A stretch of 64,000 nucleotides of DNA, taken from NCBI RefSeq assembly GCF_900116495.1, contig NZ_FPAY01000008.1:124001-188000 (forward strand), read 5' to 3'. Below, piece by piece: positions 52,757-62,006 of this stretch. The notes under the pieces were generated by a model. That model made no database searches. It saw only the letters and a list, made by a program, of their open reading frames with translations, and was not told where the DNA came from. The translations under genes and the position numbers were made by a program. Origin of the DNA: Arthrobacter sp. ov118 (lineage in GTDB: Bacteria; Actinomycetota; Actinomycetes; Actinomycetales; Micrococcaceae). Each line of letters begins with the position of its first letter. Within the stretch, counting starts at the first letter, position 1.

Positions 52757-54025
52757 ATGAACGCGCTCAAGAAGCTCTTTGGCGGCAATACCCGCCAATT
52801 CGGCATGATCTTCGCCCTGGTGGCGCTGATCGTGTTCTTCGAGATTTTCACGGAGGGCCGCACGCTCACATCGGGCAACGTCATCAACCTCTTCAACGGC
52901 AACTCCTACATCCTGATCCTGGCCATCGGCATGGTGCTGGTCATCATCGCCGGCCACATCGACCTCTCCGTCGGTTCCGTCGCGGCCTTCGTGGGCGTGT
53001 GCGTGGCCCTCTTCATCCGCGACTGGGGACTGCCCTGGTATGTCGGCATCCTCATGGGGCTGCTGCTGGGCGTTGCCATCGGCGCCTGGCAGGGCTTCTG
53101 GGTGGCCTATGTCGGCATTCCGGCGTTCATCGTCACCCTCTCGGGCATGCTGATCTTCCGCGGGGCCAACCAGTTTGTCGGCAAATCCAACACCATCCCG
53201 GTCTCGACGGACTTCCAGTACATCGGTTCCGGCTACCTCCCCGAGATCGGCCCGCAGACCGGGTATAACAACCTCACCGTCCTGCTGGGCCTGGCCGCCG
53301 TCGCGTACGTGATCTTCAGCGAAATCCGTTCCCGCCGCACTGCCAAGGCCCTCGGGGCCGACGTCCCCGAAGCCTGGGTCATGGTCCTGAAGCTGGTCCT
53401 GATCTGCGGCGCCATCCTCTATGCGACCTACCTGTTCGCCACCGGCCGGCCGGGCACATCCTTCCCGATCCCGGGCCTGATCCTCGCCGTCCTGATCCTG
53501 ATCTACGGCTTCATCTCCTCCAAGACCGTCATCGGCCGGCACATCTACGCCGTCGGCGGCAACCGGCACGCCGCCGAGCTCTCCGGCGTGCAGTCCAAGA
53601 AGGTCAACTTCCTGGTCATGATGAACATGTCCATCCTTGCCGGCCTGGCCGGCATGATCTTCGTGGGCCGTTCCACCGCCTCGGGCCCGTTCGACGGCGT
53701 CGGCTGGGAACTTGACGCCATCGCGGCCGTGTTTATCGGCGGCGCAGCAGTCACCGGCGGCGTGGGCACCGTGATCGGCTCGATCATCGGCGGCCTGGTC
53801 ATGGCCGTGCTGAACAACGGCCTGCAGCTCCTCGGCGTCGGCGCCGACCTCACCCAGATCATCAAGGGCCTGGTCCTCCTGATCGCCGTCGCCTTCGACG
53901 TCTACAACAAGACCCAGGGCAAGAGATCGATCGTCGGCATGCTGATGAAGAACTTCGGCCGCAGCAGCGAGATCAAGGCCGACGAGACCACCCAAACCAA
54001 AGAGGTCATCTCCCGGGGGATCTGA
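52757..54025 (+). CDS. mmsB: Multiple-sugar ABC importer permease
   Basis: The 422-residue permease has about ten membrane segments with GHIDLSVGSVAAFVG, AFIVTLSGMLIFRGA and GGNRHAAELSGV, signatures of the XylH/MmsB family. It forms a homodimeric channel. It is 30 bp after the ATPase and 65 bp before the binding protein. Xylose, arabinose, galactose or glucose are possible cargoes. Confidence 0.93.
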   Translation: MNALKKLFGGNTRQFGMIFALVALIVFFEIFTEGRTLTSGNVINLFNGNSYILILAIGMVLVIIAGHIDLSVGSVAAFVGVCVALFIRDWGLPWYVGILMGLLLGVAIGAWQGFWVAYVGIPAFIVTLSGMLIFRGANQFVGKSNTIPVSTDFQYIGSGYLPEIGPQTGYNNLTVLLGLAAVAYVIFSEIRSRRTAKALGADVPEAWVMVLKLVLICGAILYATYLFATGRPGTSFPIPGLILAVLILIYGFISSKTVIGRHIYAVGGNRHAAELSGVQSKKVNFLVMMNMSILAGLAGMIFVGRSTASGPFDGVGWELDAIAAVFIGGAAVTGGVGTVIGSIIGGLVMAVLNNGLQLLGVGADLTQIIKGLVLLIAVAFDVYNKTQGKRSIVGMLMKNFGRSSEIKADETTQTKEVISRGI

Positions 54026-54090
54026 GCCGCTACCCCTGTTCCCGACTTCCGCTATTTCCCCCACACCACCAAAAGAAAGAGAACCACGCA

Positions 54091-55194
54091 ATGCGAATGA
54101 TTGGTAAAGCAGGAAAGGCGGCAGCAATCGCTGCCATTGCGGCACTGGCGCTGACAGCCTGCGGCCGTTCCGACTCCGGAGCATCCGGCGGATCAACCAC
54201 TGGAGGCGAGGCCTTCCCGAAGGGTTCCTCGATCGGCGTCGCACTCCCGCAGAAGACCTCGGAAAACTGGGTCCTGGCGGAAAAGCTGTTCAACGACGGC
54301 CTCACCGCGGCCGGTTACAAGCCGGATGTGCAGTTCGCCAACGGCGGCGTGTCGGACCAGCAGAACCAGATCAGCGCCATGATCACCAAGGGCGACAAGG
54401 TCATCATCGTCGGCGCCATCGACGGCGCGCAGCTGGGCACCCAGCTCAAGCAGGCCAAGGACGCCGGCGCCACGATCATCGCCTACGACCGTCTGCTCCT
54501 GAACACCCAGGACGTGGACTACTACGTGGCCTACGACAACTTCAAGGTCGGTGTCCTCCAGGGCCAGGCGCTGCTGGACGGGATGAAGGCCAAGAAGCCG
54601 TCAGGTCCGTACAACATCGAGCTCTTCGCCGGCTCCCCGGATGATGCCAACGCGAAGGTCTTCTTCGACGGTGCGATGAGCGTCCTGAAGCCGAAGATTG
54701 ATGACGGCACCCTGAAGGTCCTCTCCGGCCAGACGTCCTTCGAGCAGGCCGTTACCCAGGGCTGGAAGGCAGAGAACGCCCAGAAGCGCATGGACACCCT
54801 GCTCGCCGGAACCTACGGCAGCGCCCCGCTTGACGGCGTGCTGTCCCCGAACGACACCCTGGCCCGCGCAATCATCACCTCCGTCAAGGCCGCCGGCAAG
54901 CCGATCCCGGTTGTCACCGGCCAGGACTCCGAGGTGGAGTCGGTCAAGTCCATCATGGCGGGCGAACAGTACTCCACCATCAACAAGGACACCCGCGCAC
55001 TTGTTGAGCACTCGATCACCATGGTCAACGACATCCAGGCAGGCAAAAAGCCTGAGATCAACGACGACAAGTCCTACAACAACACGGTCAAGGTGGTTCC
55101 GGCCTACCTGCTGACGCCCGTCATCGTGACCAAGGAAAACGTCCACACGGCCTACGTCAACGATCCGGTACTCGGACCGATCACCAAGCAGTAG
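54091..55194 (+). CDS. chvE: Sugar-binding lipoprotein (ChvE/XylF type)
   Basis: The 367-residue protein has a lipoprotein signal peptide with lipobox LTAC (Cys24), then the periplasmic-binding fold with SIGVALPQKTSENWVL, IIVGAIDGAQLG, AYDRLLLNTQDVDYYVAYDN and VLSPNDTLARAI. These match ChvE-type multiple monosaccharide receptors. It is the last gene of the importer and precedes a good terminator. Sequence alone does not fix the sugar. Confidence 0.93.
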   Translation: MRMIGKAGKAAAIAAIAALALTACGRSDSGASGGSTTGGEAFPKGSSIGVALPQKTSENWVLAEKLFNDGLTAAGYKPDVQFANGGVSDQQNQISAMITKGDKVIIVGAIDGAQLGTQLKQAKDAGATIIAYDRLLLNTQDVDYYVAYDNFKVGVLQGQALLDGMKAKKPSGPYNIELFAGSPDDANAKVFFDGAMSVLKPKIDDGTLKVLSGQTSFEQAVTQGWKAENAQKRMDTLLAGTYGSAPLDGVLSPNDTLARAIITSVKAAGKPIPVVTGQDSEVESVKSIMAGEQYSTINKDTRALVEHSITMVNDIQAGKKPEINDDKSYNNTVKVVPAYLLTPVIVTKENVHTAYVNDPVLGPITKQ

Positions 55195-55238
55195 TTCCGG
55201 CCCCGGCGCACGCCGCGCAGGCGCCAGCCAGGCAGCAG

Positions 55239-55278
55239 AGCCCCGGTTCTCCCCGCAAGGGAGGGCCGGGGCTTTTGT
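55239..55278 (+). terminator. Intrinsic terminator of the sugar importer operon
   Basis: AGCCCCGG (55239-55246) and CCGGGGCT (55266-55273) form a perfect stem, with the loop region itself partly paired. It runs into TTTTGTGTT. It is 45 bp after the chvE stop. Confidence 0.85.
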
Positions 55279-55428
55279 GTTGCCGGCAAGGGCTTTACCG
55301 GCTTTGCGACACCGGCAACGCGCTTCACAGCCGAACCATAGCTTCACCGGGAGGTTCGCACAGCAGCCCGTACCACTGTGGGAGCAGCCGCCGGGCATTC
55401 CGCCCGGCAAGAGAAACCTAGGAGTACC

Positions 55429-56853
55429 GTGAGCGTTCTTGCCCGGAGTGTAGGCAACGCCTTTCGAAACAAGGTCAGGACCGCCGCCGTGGTGGCCGTG
55501 CTGGCCGTAGCCATCGGACTTGCCCTGGCCATGCTCGTGGCCAACCAGGCCGTCACCGGCAAGGTCGCCGAGCTGAATGCCTCAGTGGGCACGGTCCTGA
55601 CCGTGAATCCGGCCGGCGGCCAGGGTTTCGAAGGCGGCGGCGAGCCGCTCACCGCAACGCAGGCCGCCACCGCGGCGGCCGTCCCCAATGTCACGAGCGT
55701 TGTCGGCACCAAGGCGCTGCGCCTCCGCAACGCCACTGAGGCCGCTGCCCAGTCCGCATCAGGTCAGGCCGGCCCGGGCGGAGGCGCCCCGGGCGGCCAG
55801 TCGGCCACCACCGTGAGCACGAGCCTCACTGCCGCCATCGACGCCGGAACCCTCGGCAACCGCAACCAGGCAGCCACCGGCACCACCGGCACCGGCACAG
55901 GTACAACGCAAGCCGCCCCGTCCTTCTCGCTGCCCGTCACCGCTACCGGGATCGGCGCCGAGGTGGACTCCACCGGCAAGGCTCTGGTACTGACGCAGGG
56001 AACCGGCTTGGGCGACTACACGGCTGAATCCACCGGCGCCCTGCTCGGCACCACGCTGGCCGAGAAGAACGGTCTCAAAATCGGATCGACCTTCACCATC
56101 GGGGACAAGACCTTTACCGTCAAGGGCCTCTTCGACGCCGGCACCGCCTTCGGCAACAACGCCCTTTACGTGACCCTCCCGACCGCCCAGACGCTTGCCG
56201 CCCTCCCCGGCGAGCTGTCCACCATGATCGTCACCGTCAACAGCATGGAAAATGTCGACGCTGCCAAGACCGCCCTCACGACGGCGCTCGGCGCCGACAA
56301 GGCGGACGTCACCCAGGGCCAGCGGAACCTTCAGACCGCCGTCAGCTCGCTGGACAGCGTCAAGAACATTTCCTTTGTCGCCTTCGCCGCGGCCCTCGCC
56401 ACCGCCGGCCTGATCATCCTCCTGATCATGGTCATGCTGGTCCGCGAACGCCGCCGCGAGATCGGCGTCCTGAAAGCCATCGGCGCCCCCAACCGCACCA
56501 TCGGCCTGCAGTTCGTGCTGGAAGCCCTCGTCCTGGTGGCCCTGGGCAGCGTGGTGGGCGCCGCCATTGCATCCTTTGCCAGCGGCGGCATCGCCAGCGC
56601 CCTCATCAGTTCAAGCAGCGCCACCAGCACCACGGGCGCGGCTGCCGGCCAGCGCGGCGGCGGCTTCCCCGGCGGCCAGGGCGGGCCCTTCGGCGGGGCC
56701 AGCCAGCTGCTGACCTCCGTGACGGCGAGCGCCTCCCCCGAAGTTATTGCCACGGGCATCGCCGCGGTCTTCGGCGTCGCCATCATCGGGGCACTCGTCC
56801 CGGCCCTGCTCACCGCACGCATCCGTCCCATCGAAGTCCTCCGAGGAGAATAG
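55429..56853 (+). CDS. MacB/FtsX-type ABC transporter permease
   Basis: The 474-residue protein has an N-terminal membrane helix (about 18-40), a large extracytoplasmic domain and three C-terminal helices with LVRERRREIGVLKAIGA and ARIRPIEVLRGE. Gly/Thr/Ala-rich stretches interrupt the outer domain and the last loop (GQRGGGFPGGQGGPFGG). GTG 55429 follows TAGGAG by 5 nt. A stem (GCCGGGC/GCCCGGC, 55390-55408) precedes the site. With the downstream ATPase it is a mechanotransmission-type exporter. Cargo unknown. Confidence 0.9.
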   Translation: MSVLARSVGNAFRNKVRTAAVVAVLAVAIGLALAMLVANQAVTGKVAELNASVGTVLTVNPAGGQGFEGGGEPLTATQAATAAAVPNVTSVVGTKALRLRNATEAAAQSASGQAGPGGGAPGGQSATTVSTSLTAAIDAGTLGNRNQAATGTTGTGTGTTQAAPSFSLPVTATGIGAEVDSTGKALVLTQGTGLGDYTAESTGALLGTTLAEKNGLKIGSTFTIGDKTFTVKGLFDAGTAFGNNALYVTLPTAQTLAALPGELSTMIVTVNSMENVDAAKTALTTALGADKADVTQGQRNLQTAVSSLDSVKNISFVAFAAALATAGLIILLIMVMLVRERRREIGVLKAIGAPNRTIGLQFVLEALVLVALGSVVGAAIASFASGGIASALISSSSATSTTGAAAGQRGGGFPGGQGGPFGGASQLLTSVTASASPEVIATGIAAVFGVAIIGALVPALLTARIRPIEVLRGE

Positions 56854-56855
56854 CC

Positions 56856-57557
56856 ATGATCGAAGTCAAGAACCTGGTCCGCACCTTCAAGACCGGCGAC
56901 CGGACCATCAAGCCCGTCAACGACGTCAGTTTCGAACTCGCTCAGGGCACGCTGGCCTCGATCGTCGGCAAGAGCGGCAGCGGCAAGAGCACCCTGCTGT
57001 CCCTGCTCGGCGCGCTGGACAAGCCCACCAGCGGCGATGTGGTGGTCAACGGCGTGAGCCTGGCCAGCATGCCGGACGCGAAGCTGACCCACTACCGGCG
57101 CCGGGACATCGGATTCGTGTTCCAGCAGTTCAACCTGATCCCGAACCTCTCGGCCGCGGACAACGTGATGCTGCCGATGGAATTTGCCGGAATGCGCAAG
57201 GGCGCCCGGCTGGAACGGGCCCGGCAGCTGCTCGAACAGGTCCAGCTCGACCCGGACAAGCACGTGCGGCGCATCAACCGGCTCTCCGGCGGCGAACAGC
57301 AGCGCGTGGCGATCGCCCGGGCACTGGCCAACGAGCCCAAGCTGATCCTGGCCGATGAACCCACCGGCAACCTCGACGAGCAGACCGGCGAGCACATCAT
57401 CGAGCTGCTCAGCGCACTCAGCCGGGACCACAACACCACCATCCTCGTAGTCACCCACGACCGCACCCTGGCCGACAAGACCGACCGGCGCTTCCGGCTC
57501 CAGCAGGGGCGGCTGACCGAGGAAACAGTAAGGGCGGCCGCGGGCGTACCCGCCTAG
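56856..57557 (+). CDS. MacB/LolD-type ABC transporter ATPase
   Basis: The 233-residue ATPase has Walker A GKSGSGKST (about 38-46), signature LSGGEQQRVAIARAL and Walker B LILADEPTGNLDE, of the LolD/MacB subfamily. It starts 2 nt after the permease stop, a clear operon partner. It should couple ATP to movement of the permease outer domain, exporting a peptide, antibiotic or lipoprotein-like substrate. Confidence 0.93.
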   Translation: MIEVKNLVRTFKTGDRTIKPVNDVSFELAQGTLASIVGKSGSGKSTLLSLLGALDKPTSGDVVVNGVSLASMPDAKLTHYRRRDIGFVFQQFNLIPNLSAADNVMLPMEFAGMRKGARLERARQLLEQVQLDPDKHVRRINRLSGGEQQRVAIARALANEPKLILADEPTGNLDEQTGEHIIELLSALSRDHNTTILVVTHDRTLADKTDRRFRLQQGRLTEETVRAAAGVPA

Positions 57558-57571
57558 CCGCCGTCCTGCGT

Positions 57572-57618
57572 CCGATGAGGTGGCTGAAGGGCGGGCCCCC
57601 GGGCCCGCCCGACCTCGG
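57572..57618 (+). terminator. Strong GC stem-loop after the MacB-type pair
   Basis: GGGCGGGCCC (57589-57598) and GGGCCCGCCC (57601-57610) are complementary, and CCGATGAGGT with ACCTCGG extend the stem outward. No U-tract follows. It lies 15 bp after the ATPase stop and probably ends that transcript. Confidence 0.6.
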
Positions 57619-57659
57619 ATGAGGGCCGGTGAAGGGCGGCCGGGTGAGAGGATGGCTGC

Positions 57660-58730
57660 ATGACTGCCCCCATCGCCAAGCCGTGGCTGTTCAGCCAGAC
57701 CGACCCGGATCCGCGCACCGCAACAGGCGCCCGGCTCCGCTGGGGGGTCATCGCGACCGGCGGCATCGCCGCCGCCGTCACCCGCGACCTCGAACTCCTC
57801 GCGGACGCCGAACTCTACGCGGTCAGCTCCAGAACGCAGGCGGCGGCGGACGCGTTCGCGGCCGACTACGGCTTCGCCCGCGCCTATGGCGACCAGGACG
57901 GCGTGACCGGCTACGCCCGGCTGCTCGCCAACGACGCCGTCGACGTCGTCTACGTCGCCACGCCCCACGCGCACCACCACGAAATTGCCCTGGCCGCCCT
58001 CAAGGCCGGCAAGCATGTGCTGTGTGAAAAGGCCCTGACCGTCAACGCCCGGGAGGCCATGGAGCTTGTGTCCGCCGCCCGGGCCAACGGCCTGTTCCTG
58101 ATGGAGGCGATGTGGAGCCGCTTCCTCCCGAGCATGCAGCGGGCTTTCGAGATCGCCGCCTCTGGCGAGATCGGCGACGTCAAGTGGATTGGTGCGGATC
58201 TTGGCTTCCCGGCCCCCTACTCCCCTACCTCGCGGCTCTGGGCGCCGAGGGACGGCGGTGGCGCGCTGCTGGACCTGACGGTCTACCCGCTGCTCTGGGC
58301 CCTGGGCACCCTGGGGTTTCCCCAGACAGTCAGCGCGACCGGATGGCTCAACGATGACGGCGTGGATGCCCAGAACGCGCTGACCCTGGGCTACCACCAT
58401 GGTGCCCAGGCCCAGCTGACCTCCTCGCTGCTCGCCCACGGCCCGCGCACGGCCACCGTCGCGGGCAGCAAGGGGTTCCTGCAGGCCTCAGGCTCCATCA
58501 ACAACCCCAAGGAGCTGCTGGTCAGGATCGGCTTCGACGAGCCCCGCAGCGAGCAGTTCACGGTGATCGGCCGCGGCTACAGCTACGAACTCCGCGAGGT
58601 GACGCGGTGCATCCAGCAGGGACTCACCGAAAGCCCGGTCATGCCGCTGGAGGACTCCCTGAACACCATGCGGCTCTTCGACGGTGTACGCGCGCAACTT
58701 GGAGTGAGCTACCCGAACGACGCCCCCTGA
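57660..58730 (+). CDS. Gfo/Idh/MocA family oxidoreductase
   Basis: The 356-residue NAD(P)-dependent enzyme has the Rossmann motif WGVIATGGIAAAVTRDL (about 29-45) and the EKALTVNAREAMEL motif (about 124-137, EKP-type lysine site) typical of sugar and polyol dehydrogenases. The C-terminal beta-sheet domain is complete. The start is ATG 57660. Likely substrates are a pyranoside, inositol or a trans-dihydrodiol. No neighbour identifies it. Confidence 0.88.
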   Translation: MTAPIAKPWLFSQTDPDPRTATGARLRWGVIATGGIAAAVTRDLELLADAELYAVSSRTQAAADAFAADYGFARAYGDQDGVTGYARLLANDAVDVVYVATPHAHHHEIALAALKAGKHVLCEKALTVNAREAMELVSAARANGLFLMEAMWSRFLPSMQRAFEIAASGEIGDVKWIGADLGFPAPYSPTSRLWAPRDGGGALLDLTVYPLLWALGTLGFPQTVSATGWLNDDGVDAQNALTLGYHHGAQAQLTSSLLAHGPRTATVAGSKGFLQASGSINNPKELLVRIGFDEPRSEQFTVIGRGYSYELREVTRCIQQGLTESPVMPLEDSLNTMRLFDGVRAQLGVSYPNDAP

Positions 58731-58862
58731 CCACCTCCCCCGGCCAGCAAATCGGCGGGTACTGAAGGGTCTCGGAATGCGTACAGTTTCCTCTCCTCTC
58801 TGGACTCGCCTGTTGGGGCCGACTTACCCTGTAGGCAACTGTCCAGTCGTCCGGGAGCGGGG

Positions 58863-60269
58863 GTGCGCATGGATCCTGCAGCATCGCCCTCCCGTGCGGG
58901 CCGCAACCTCCGCCCTCTGCGACGCGTCCTGTTAGCTGCCGTCGCCGGCGCCGCATGGTTGACGCTTTCCAGCACTGCCGCACAGGCGGATGACGCCTGC
59001 TCCTTCCATGGACGGGCCGACGACGCCGGTGAGACATTAGCGGCCACCGGCTGCGCCGATGCCGGCAACTTTGCCGTAACCACCCTCGACGGCGCCCAGG
59101 TGGCCCTCGACGCCGGCCCGGCTCCCACGTGGGCGGCAGGCGCCGTTCCGGCCCTGCCCACTTCGGCCCCTGACGGCGATGCTGCCTACCCGGCCGACGA
59201 GCCCGTTGCCGATGAGCCTCCTGATGCTGCAGAGGCTGCCGTGGACCCCCCTCCGGGTCCGGACACGCGGCCGCCCGCCGCTGATCCTGCGCCCCCTGTC
59301 TTGGATCCGGCGGCGCCCGATACACCGCTCCCCGCGCCGGACAGCACTCCGCCCGCCGCCGGACCGGTAGCGGATCCTGCCGCGCCCTCAGGAGACCCGG
59401 CTGTTCCCGACCCGGGTGTTCCGGTGGTGGATCCCAACGTTCCCGTGGTGCTTCCCGAACCCGTCGCGCCCGAACCCGCCGTTCCCGACCCTGCCGTTCC
59501 CGAACCCGCGGTTCCCGACCCTGCCGTTCCTGCCGTCCCCGAACCCGCGGTTCCCGACCCTGCCGTTCCTGCCGTCCCCGAACCCGCGGTTCCCGACCCT
59601 GCCGTCCCCGACCCTGCCGTTCCCGACCCGGCTGCGCCGCTTCCCGGTGACCCCGCTGCACCGCTGCCCGGCAATCCGGCGCCTGTTCCTCAGGACGACG
59701 CTGGTGCCGTCCTTCCGGGCGACGCCACAGCAGACGTGCCGGCAGCAAACACCGCCACGCCAGCCGACAGCGGCAAGGCAGCGCCCGCGGAACCGCCGAC
59801 TCCCGCTCGCGTTCAGTCGCCCAGCGCTGAGACAACCACTGCAAAGACAACCACCGCAAAGACATCCGGTCCTCAGGCGGCCAGCCCGTTCGGGACAATC
59901 GCTTCCTCTGGTGCCCAAATCTTTTATGCCGGATACCTGTGGCCCGAATCCGCCGCGCGACCCGCCGGGCCTGCCGCCGTCGCACCAGCGCAACTCCCTG
60001 CCGGCACGCCCGAACCGCCGGCCGCGCCCGCTGCACCCAGCCCAAGTCCCTGGCACGGCGGCACAGGCCTGCCCGCGGCCGACGCGCTCCCGACCGCTCC
60101 GGGCTCAGGGTCCGGCAGCGGGCACTCGGGCAACGGGCCCGCCGGAACGGCCGCGTGGGTGCCCTACCTGCACTTCATCGTGCCCGCAGGCGGGGCCGAC
60201 CGTATCGGCGGTCCGCTCCAACATGAGTACAACGCCGTTTGCGCTGACCCCGGTTCTTCTCCTGACTAG
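58863..60269 (+). CDS. Secreted proline-rich repeat protein
   Basis: The 468-residue protein has a signal peptide (about 20-43, ending AAQA-DDA), a short folded N-terminal part with two Cys, then a 200-residue Pro/Ala/Asp/Val region. It includes VPDPAVPEPAVP-type repeats at about 204-252, and a Pro/Gly/Ser C-terminus ending in AVCADPGSSPD. It should be exported and extended, as a cell-wall spanning or spacer segment. There is no LPXTG or membrane anchor. Function unknown. The start is GTG 58863. Confidence 0.7.
   Translation: MRMDPAASPSRAGRNLRPLRRVLLAAVAGAAWLTLSSTAAQADDACSFHGRADDAGETLAATGCADAGNFAVTTLDGAQVALDAGPAPTWAAGAVPALPTSAPDGDAAYPADEPVADEPPDAAEAAVDPPPGPDTRPPAADPAPPVLDPAAPDTPLPAPDSTPPAAGPVADPAAPSGDPAVPDPGVPVVDPNVPVVLPEPVAPEPAVPDPAVPEPAVPDPAVPAVPEPAVPDPAVPAVPEPAVPDPAVPDPAVPDPAAPLPGDPAAPLPGNPAPVPQDDAGAVLPGDATADVPAANTATPADSGKAAPAEPPTPARVQSPSAETTTAKTTTAKTSGPQAASPFGTIASSGAQIFYAGYLWPESAARPAGPAAVAPAQLPAGTPEPPAAPAAPSPSPWHGGTGLPAADALPTAPGSGSGSGHSGNGPAGTAAWVPYLHFIVPAGGADRIGGPLQHEYNAVCADPGSSPD
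59471..59618. repeat. Tandem coding repeats of 30 and 39 bp in the Pro-rich gene
   Basis: CGAACCCG recurs at 59471, 59501, 59540 and 59579, so the spacing is 30, 39 and 39 bp. The units encode PEPAVPDPAV with an optional PAV. Periods divisible by three keep the frame, so copy number can vary without loss of the protein. Confidence 0.88.
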
Positions 60270-60270
60270 T

Positions 60271-60303
60271 CGGGCCGTCTCTGCCTCCACAGAGCACGGC
60301 CCG
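60271..60303 (+). terminator. Hairpin immediately after the Pro-rich gene
   Basis: CGGGCCGT (60271-60278) and ACGGCCCG (60296-60303) pair perfectly, with CTCTG/CAGAG extending the stem inside. It begins 1 bp after the stop codon. No U-tract follows. Confidence 0.6.
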
Positions 60304-60350
60304 TCGGGCTGCCTTGGCCGCCCGTTATCAGTCACCCAGGAGATCTCCCA

Positions 60351-60491
60351 ATGGACTCGACCGTCCGCCGCCGGGTTTCCGGCACCGCAACTGCCAACGC
60401 GCTGATCCGGTTAGCGTCACGGGCCGTCCTCGCTCGCCCGGAGCGTTCCGGTCCGCGTCCGCGCCCTGGCTGCGGGCCCAGGCCACCGTAA
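60351..60491 (+). CDS. Possible 46-residue basic small protein
   Basis: ATG 60351 follows AGGAG (60338-60342) by 8 nt, an ideal spacing. The frame runs 46 codons to TAA 60491 and encodes a very basic, Arg/Pro-rich peptide (MDSTVRRRVSGTATANALIR is the first part). No family is recognised. The rest of 60304-60716 has no convincing gene; its only other signals are GC-rich stretches. It may be a real small protein, a leader peptide or chance. Confidence 0.3.
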   Translation: MDSTVRRRVSGTATANALIRLASRAVLARPERSGPRPRPGCGPRPP

Positions 60492-60716
60492 GGTGTGCCA
60501 CCGCTCCCGTCGAGGTCCTGTCACCGCCGGAGCAAGGTCGTTGGGTCCGCTGGGGGACCGAACGCCCTGCATTCGCTCCGGCAGAAGGGCCCTGAGGAGG
60601 AGCGGCAAAACTGCGGTCCGTCTGCACGCTGTCGCGTCCGACACTGGTCGGATGCGGCAGCGTGCAGGTTACCGGCCCGTATCATTCTTTTAGGTGCGTT
60701 ACCTTGGCGCACAGAA

Positions 60717-62006
60717 ATGGAATACGGGGAGATCGTGGACAGTTCGCCCGGCAGCATCACGGACCAGCCCTTGGGCGGCCGCTATCAGCTCGGTGAAGTG
60801 ATCGGCCGCGGCGGCATGGCCTCGGTCTACACCGCCAGGGACCTGAACCTGGGCCGGGACGTCGCGCTGAAACTTTTCGCTGCGCAGTCGGCCGACCCTG
60901 ACGAACTGCGCCGTCAGGAGGCCGAGATCGAGTTGCTGTCCACCCTGAACCATCCCGGCCTGGTGACACTGTTCGACGCCGGGATTGACACCCGGATTGC
61001 CGATGAGCCGCGGCCCTTCCTGACCATGGAACTGGTGGGCGGCCAGGACCTGCGCGCCCGCATCCGTCAGAGCCCGCTGCCCCTGGGCGAAGCGGCCGTC
61101 GTCGGCGCGGGGATAGCCGATGCCCTCGCCTACGTCCATGCGCTGGGCATCATCCACCGGGACATCAAGCCAGCCAACGTCCTGCTCGTTCCAGTCCGGC
61201 CCGGGGAGCCGCTGCGGCCCAAGCTGACTGACTTTGGAATCGCCCGGATCATTGACGGGACCCGGCTCACTGCCACCGGCACGATGGTGGGCACTGCCGC
61301 CTACCTCAGCCCGGAACAGGCTCGCGGCGAAGACCTCGGCCCCTCGAGCGACGTCTATTCTCTCGGCCTGGTCCTGCTCGAATGCCTTAAAGGCGAAGTG
61401 GAGTATCCCGGGAGCGCAGTGGAATCCGCCGTCGCCCGGTTGCACCGCGACCCCGTCATCCCGGACGCAGTCCCGGACGAATGGGCTCGGCTCCTGCGTG
61501 CCATGACCGCTTCCGACCCCCTAGACCGGCCCGCGGCCGCCGACGTCGAGGCCGCACTGCGCCACGCCCTGGTGTCGCCTGAATTCCTCCCCGGCCCTGT
61601 GACAGAGGAGCACACCCGCGTCCTCCCCGCCCCGGTTGCCCCAACTGCCCTCTCTGCCGAAATGGTCCCGACCGCCCGGCCGGCCAGACCACCCAGGCCG
61701 CCCGGCGTCGGCTCGGGCTCCGGTTATGACTCGGGAAAGTCCGCGGGGCTTGTCCTGGATCCGGCCGCCCCGGGCCAAGCCGTCCGCCGCCCGCCAGTGT
61801 CCCGGGCAATGGCCTGGTTCCGGCAGGCCAGCCTGCGGACCCGCCTCGTGGTGGTGCTCACCGCGCTCACCGTCCTCACGGTCGCTGCCGCCATCGGCGT
61901 CGCCATCGCCGCGCCCGCAGTCCCCGCCGCCGTCGTCCCCTACCCCACCGTCACCGGACCGCTCGGCGAGCACCTGAAGGAACTCCAGAAGAGCGTGGAA
62001 CCGTGA
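60717..62006 (+). CDS. Ser/Thr protein kinase with C-terminal transmembrane helix
   Basis: The 429-residue protein has a complete Hanks-type kinase domain (about 22-285): glycine loop IGRGGMASVY, Lys52 (VALKLF), HRD at 147-149, DFG at 172-174 and SPEQARG. A Pro-rich linker leads to one membrane helix (about 375-397) and a short outer tail of about 30 residues ending LKELQKSVEP. There are no PASTA repeats, unlike PknB. ATG 60717 is used; GTG 60735 with GGGGAG before it is an alternative. The stop overlaps the lipoprotein start by 4 bp, so the two are coupled. Confidence 0.9.
   Translation: MEYGEIVDSSPGSITDQPLGGRYQLGEVIGRGGMASVYTARDLNLGRDVALKLFAAQSADPDELRRQEAEIELLSTLNHPGLVTLFDAGIDTRIADEPRPFLTMELVGGQDLRARIRQSPLPLGEAAVVGAGIADALAYVHALGIIHRDIKPANVLLVPVRPGEPLRPKLTDFGIARIIDGTRLTATGTMVGTAAYLSPEQARGEDLGPSSDVYSLGLVLLECLKGEVEYPGSAVESAVARLHRDPVIPDAVPDEWARLLRAMTASDPLDRPAAADVEAALRHALVSPEFLPGPVTEEHTRVLPAPVAPTALSAEMVPTARPARPPRPPGVGSGSGYDSGKSAGLVLDPAAPGQAVRRPPVSRAMAWFRQASLRTRLVVVLTALTVLTVAAAIGVAIAAPAVPAAVVPYPTVTGPLGEHLKELQKSVEP

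Noticed and set aside
51176..54244. 1022-codon minus-strand open frame
   Set aside because: It is antisense to the complete ABC importer genes and composed of Asp/His/Gly-rich shadow sequence typical of high-GC third-position bias.
58639..60045. Minus-strand Arg/Gly-rich frames opposite the Pro-rich gene
   Set aside because: They are mirror images of the repeats. The plus-strand frame has a signal peptide, a start with neighbours in the same direction, and coherent Pro-rich design.
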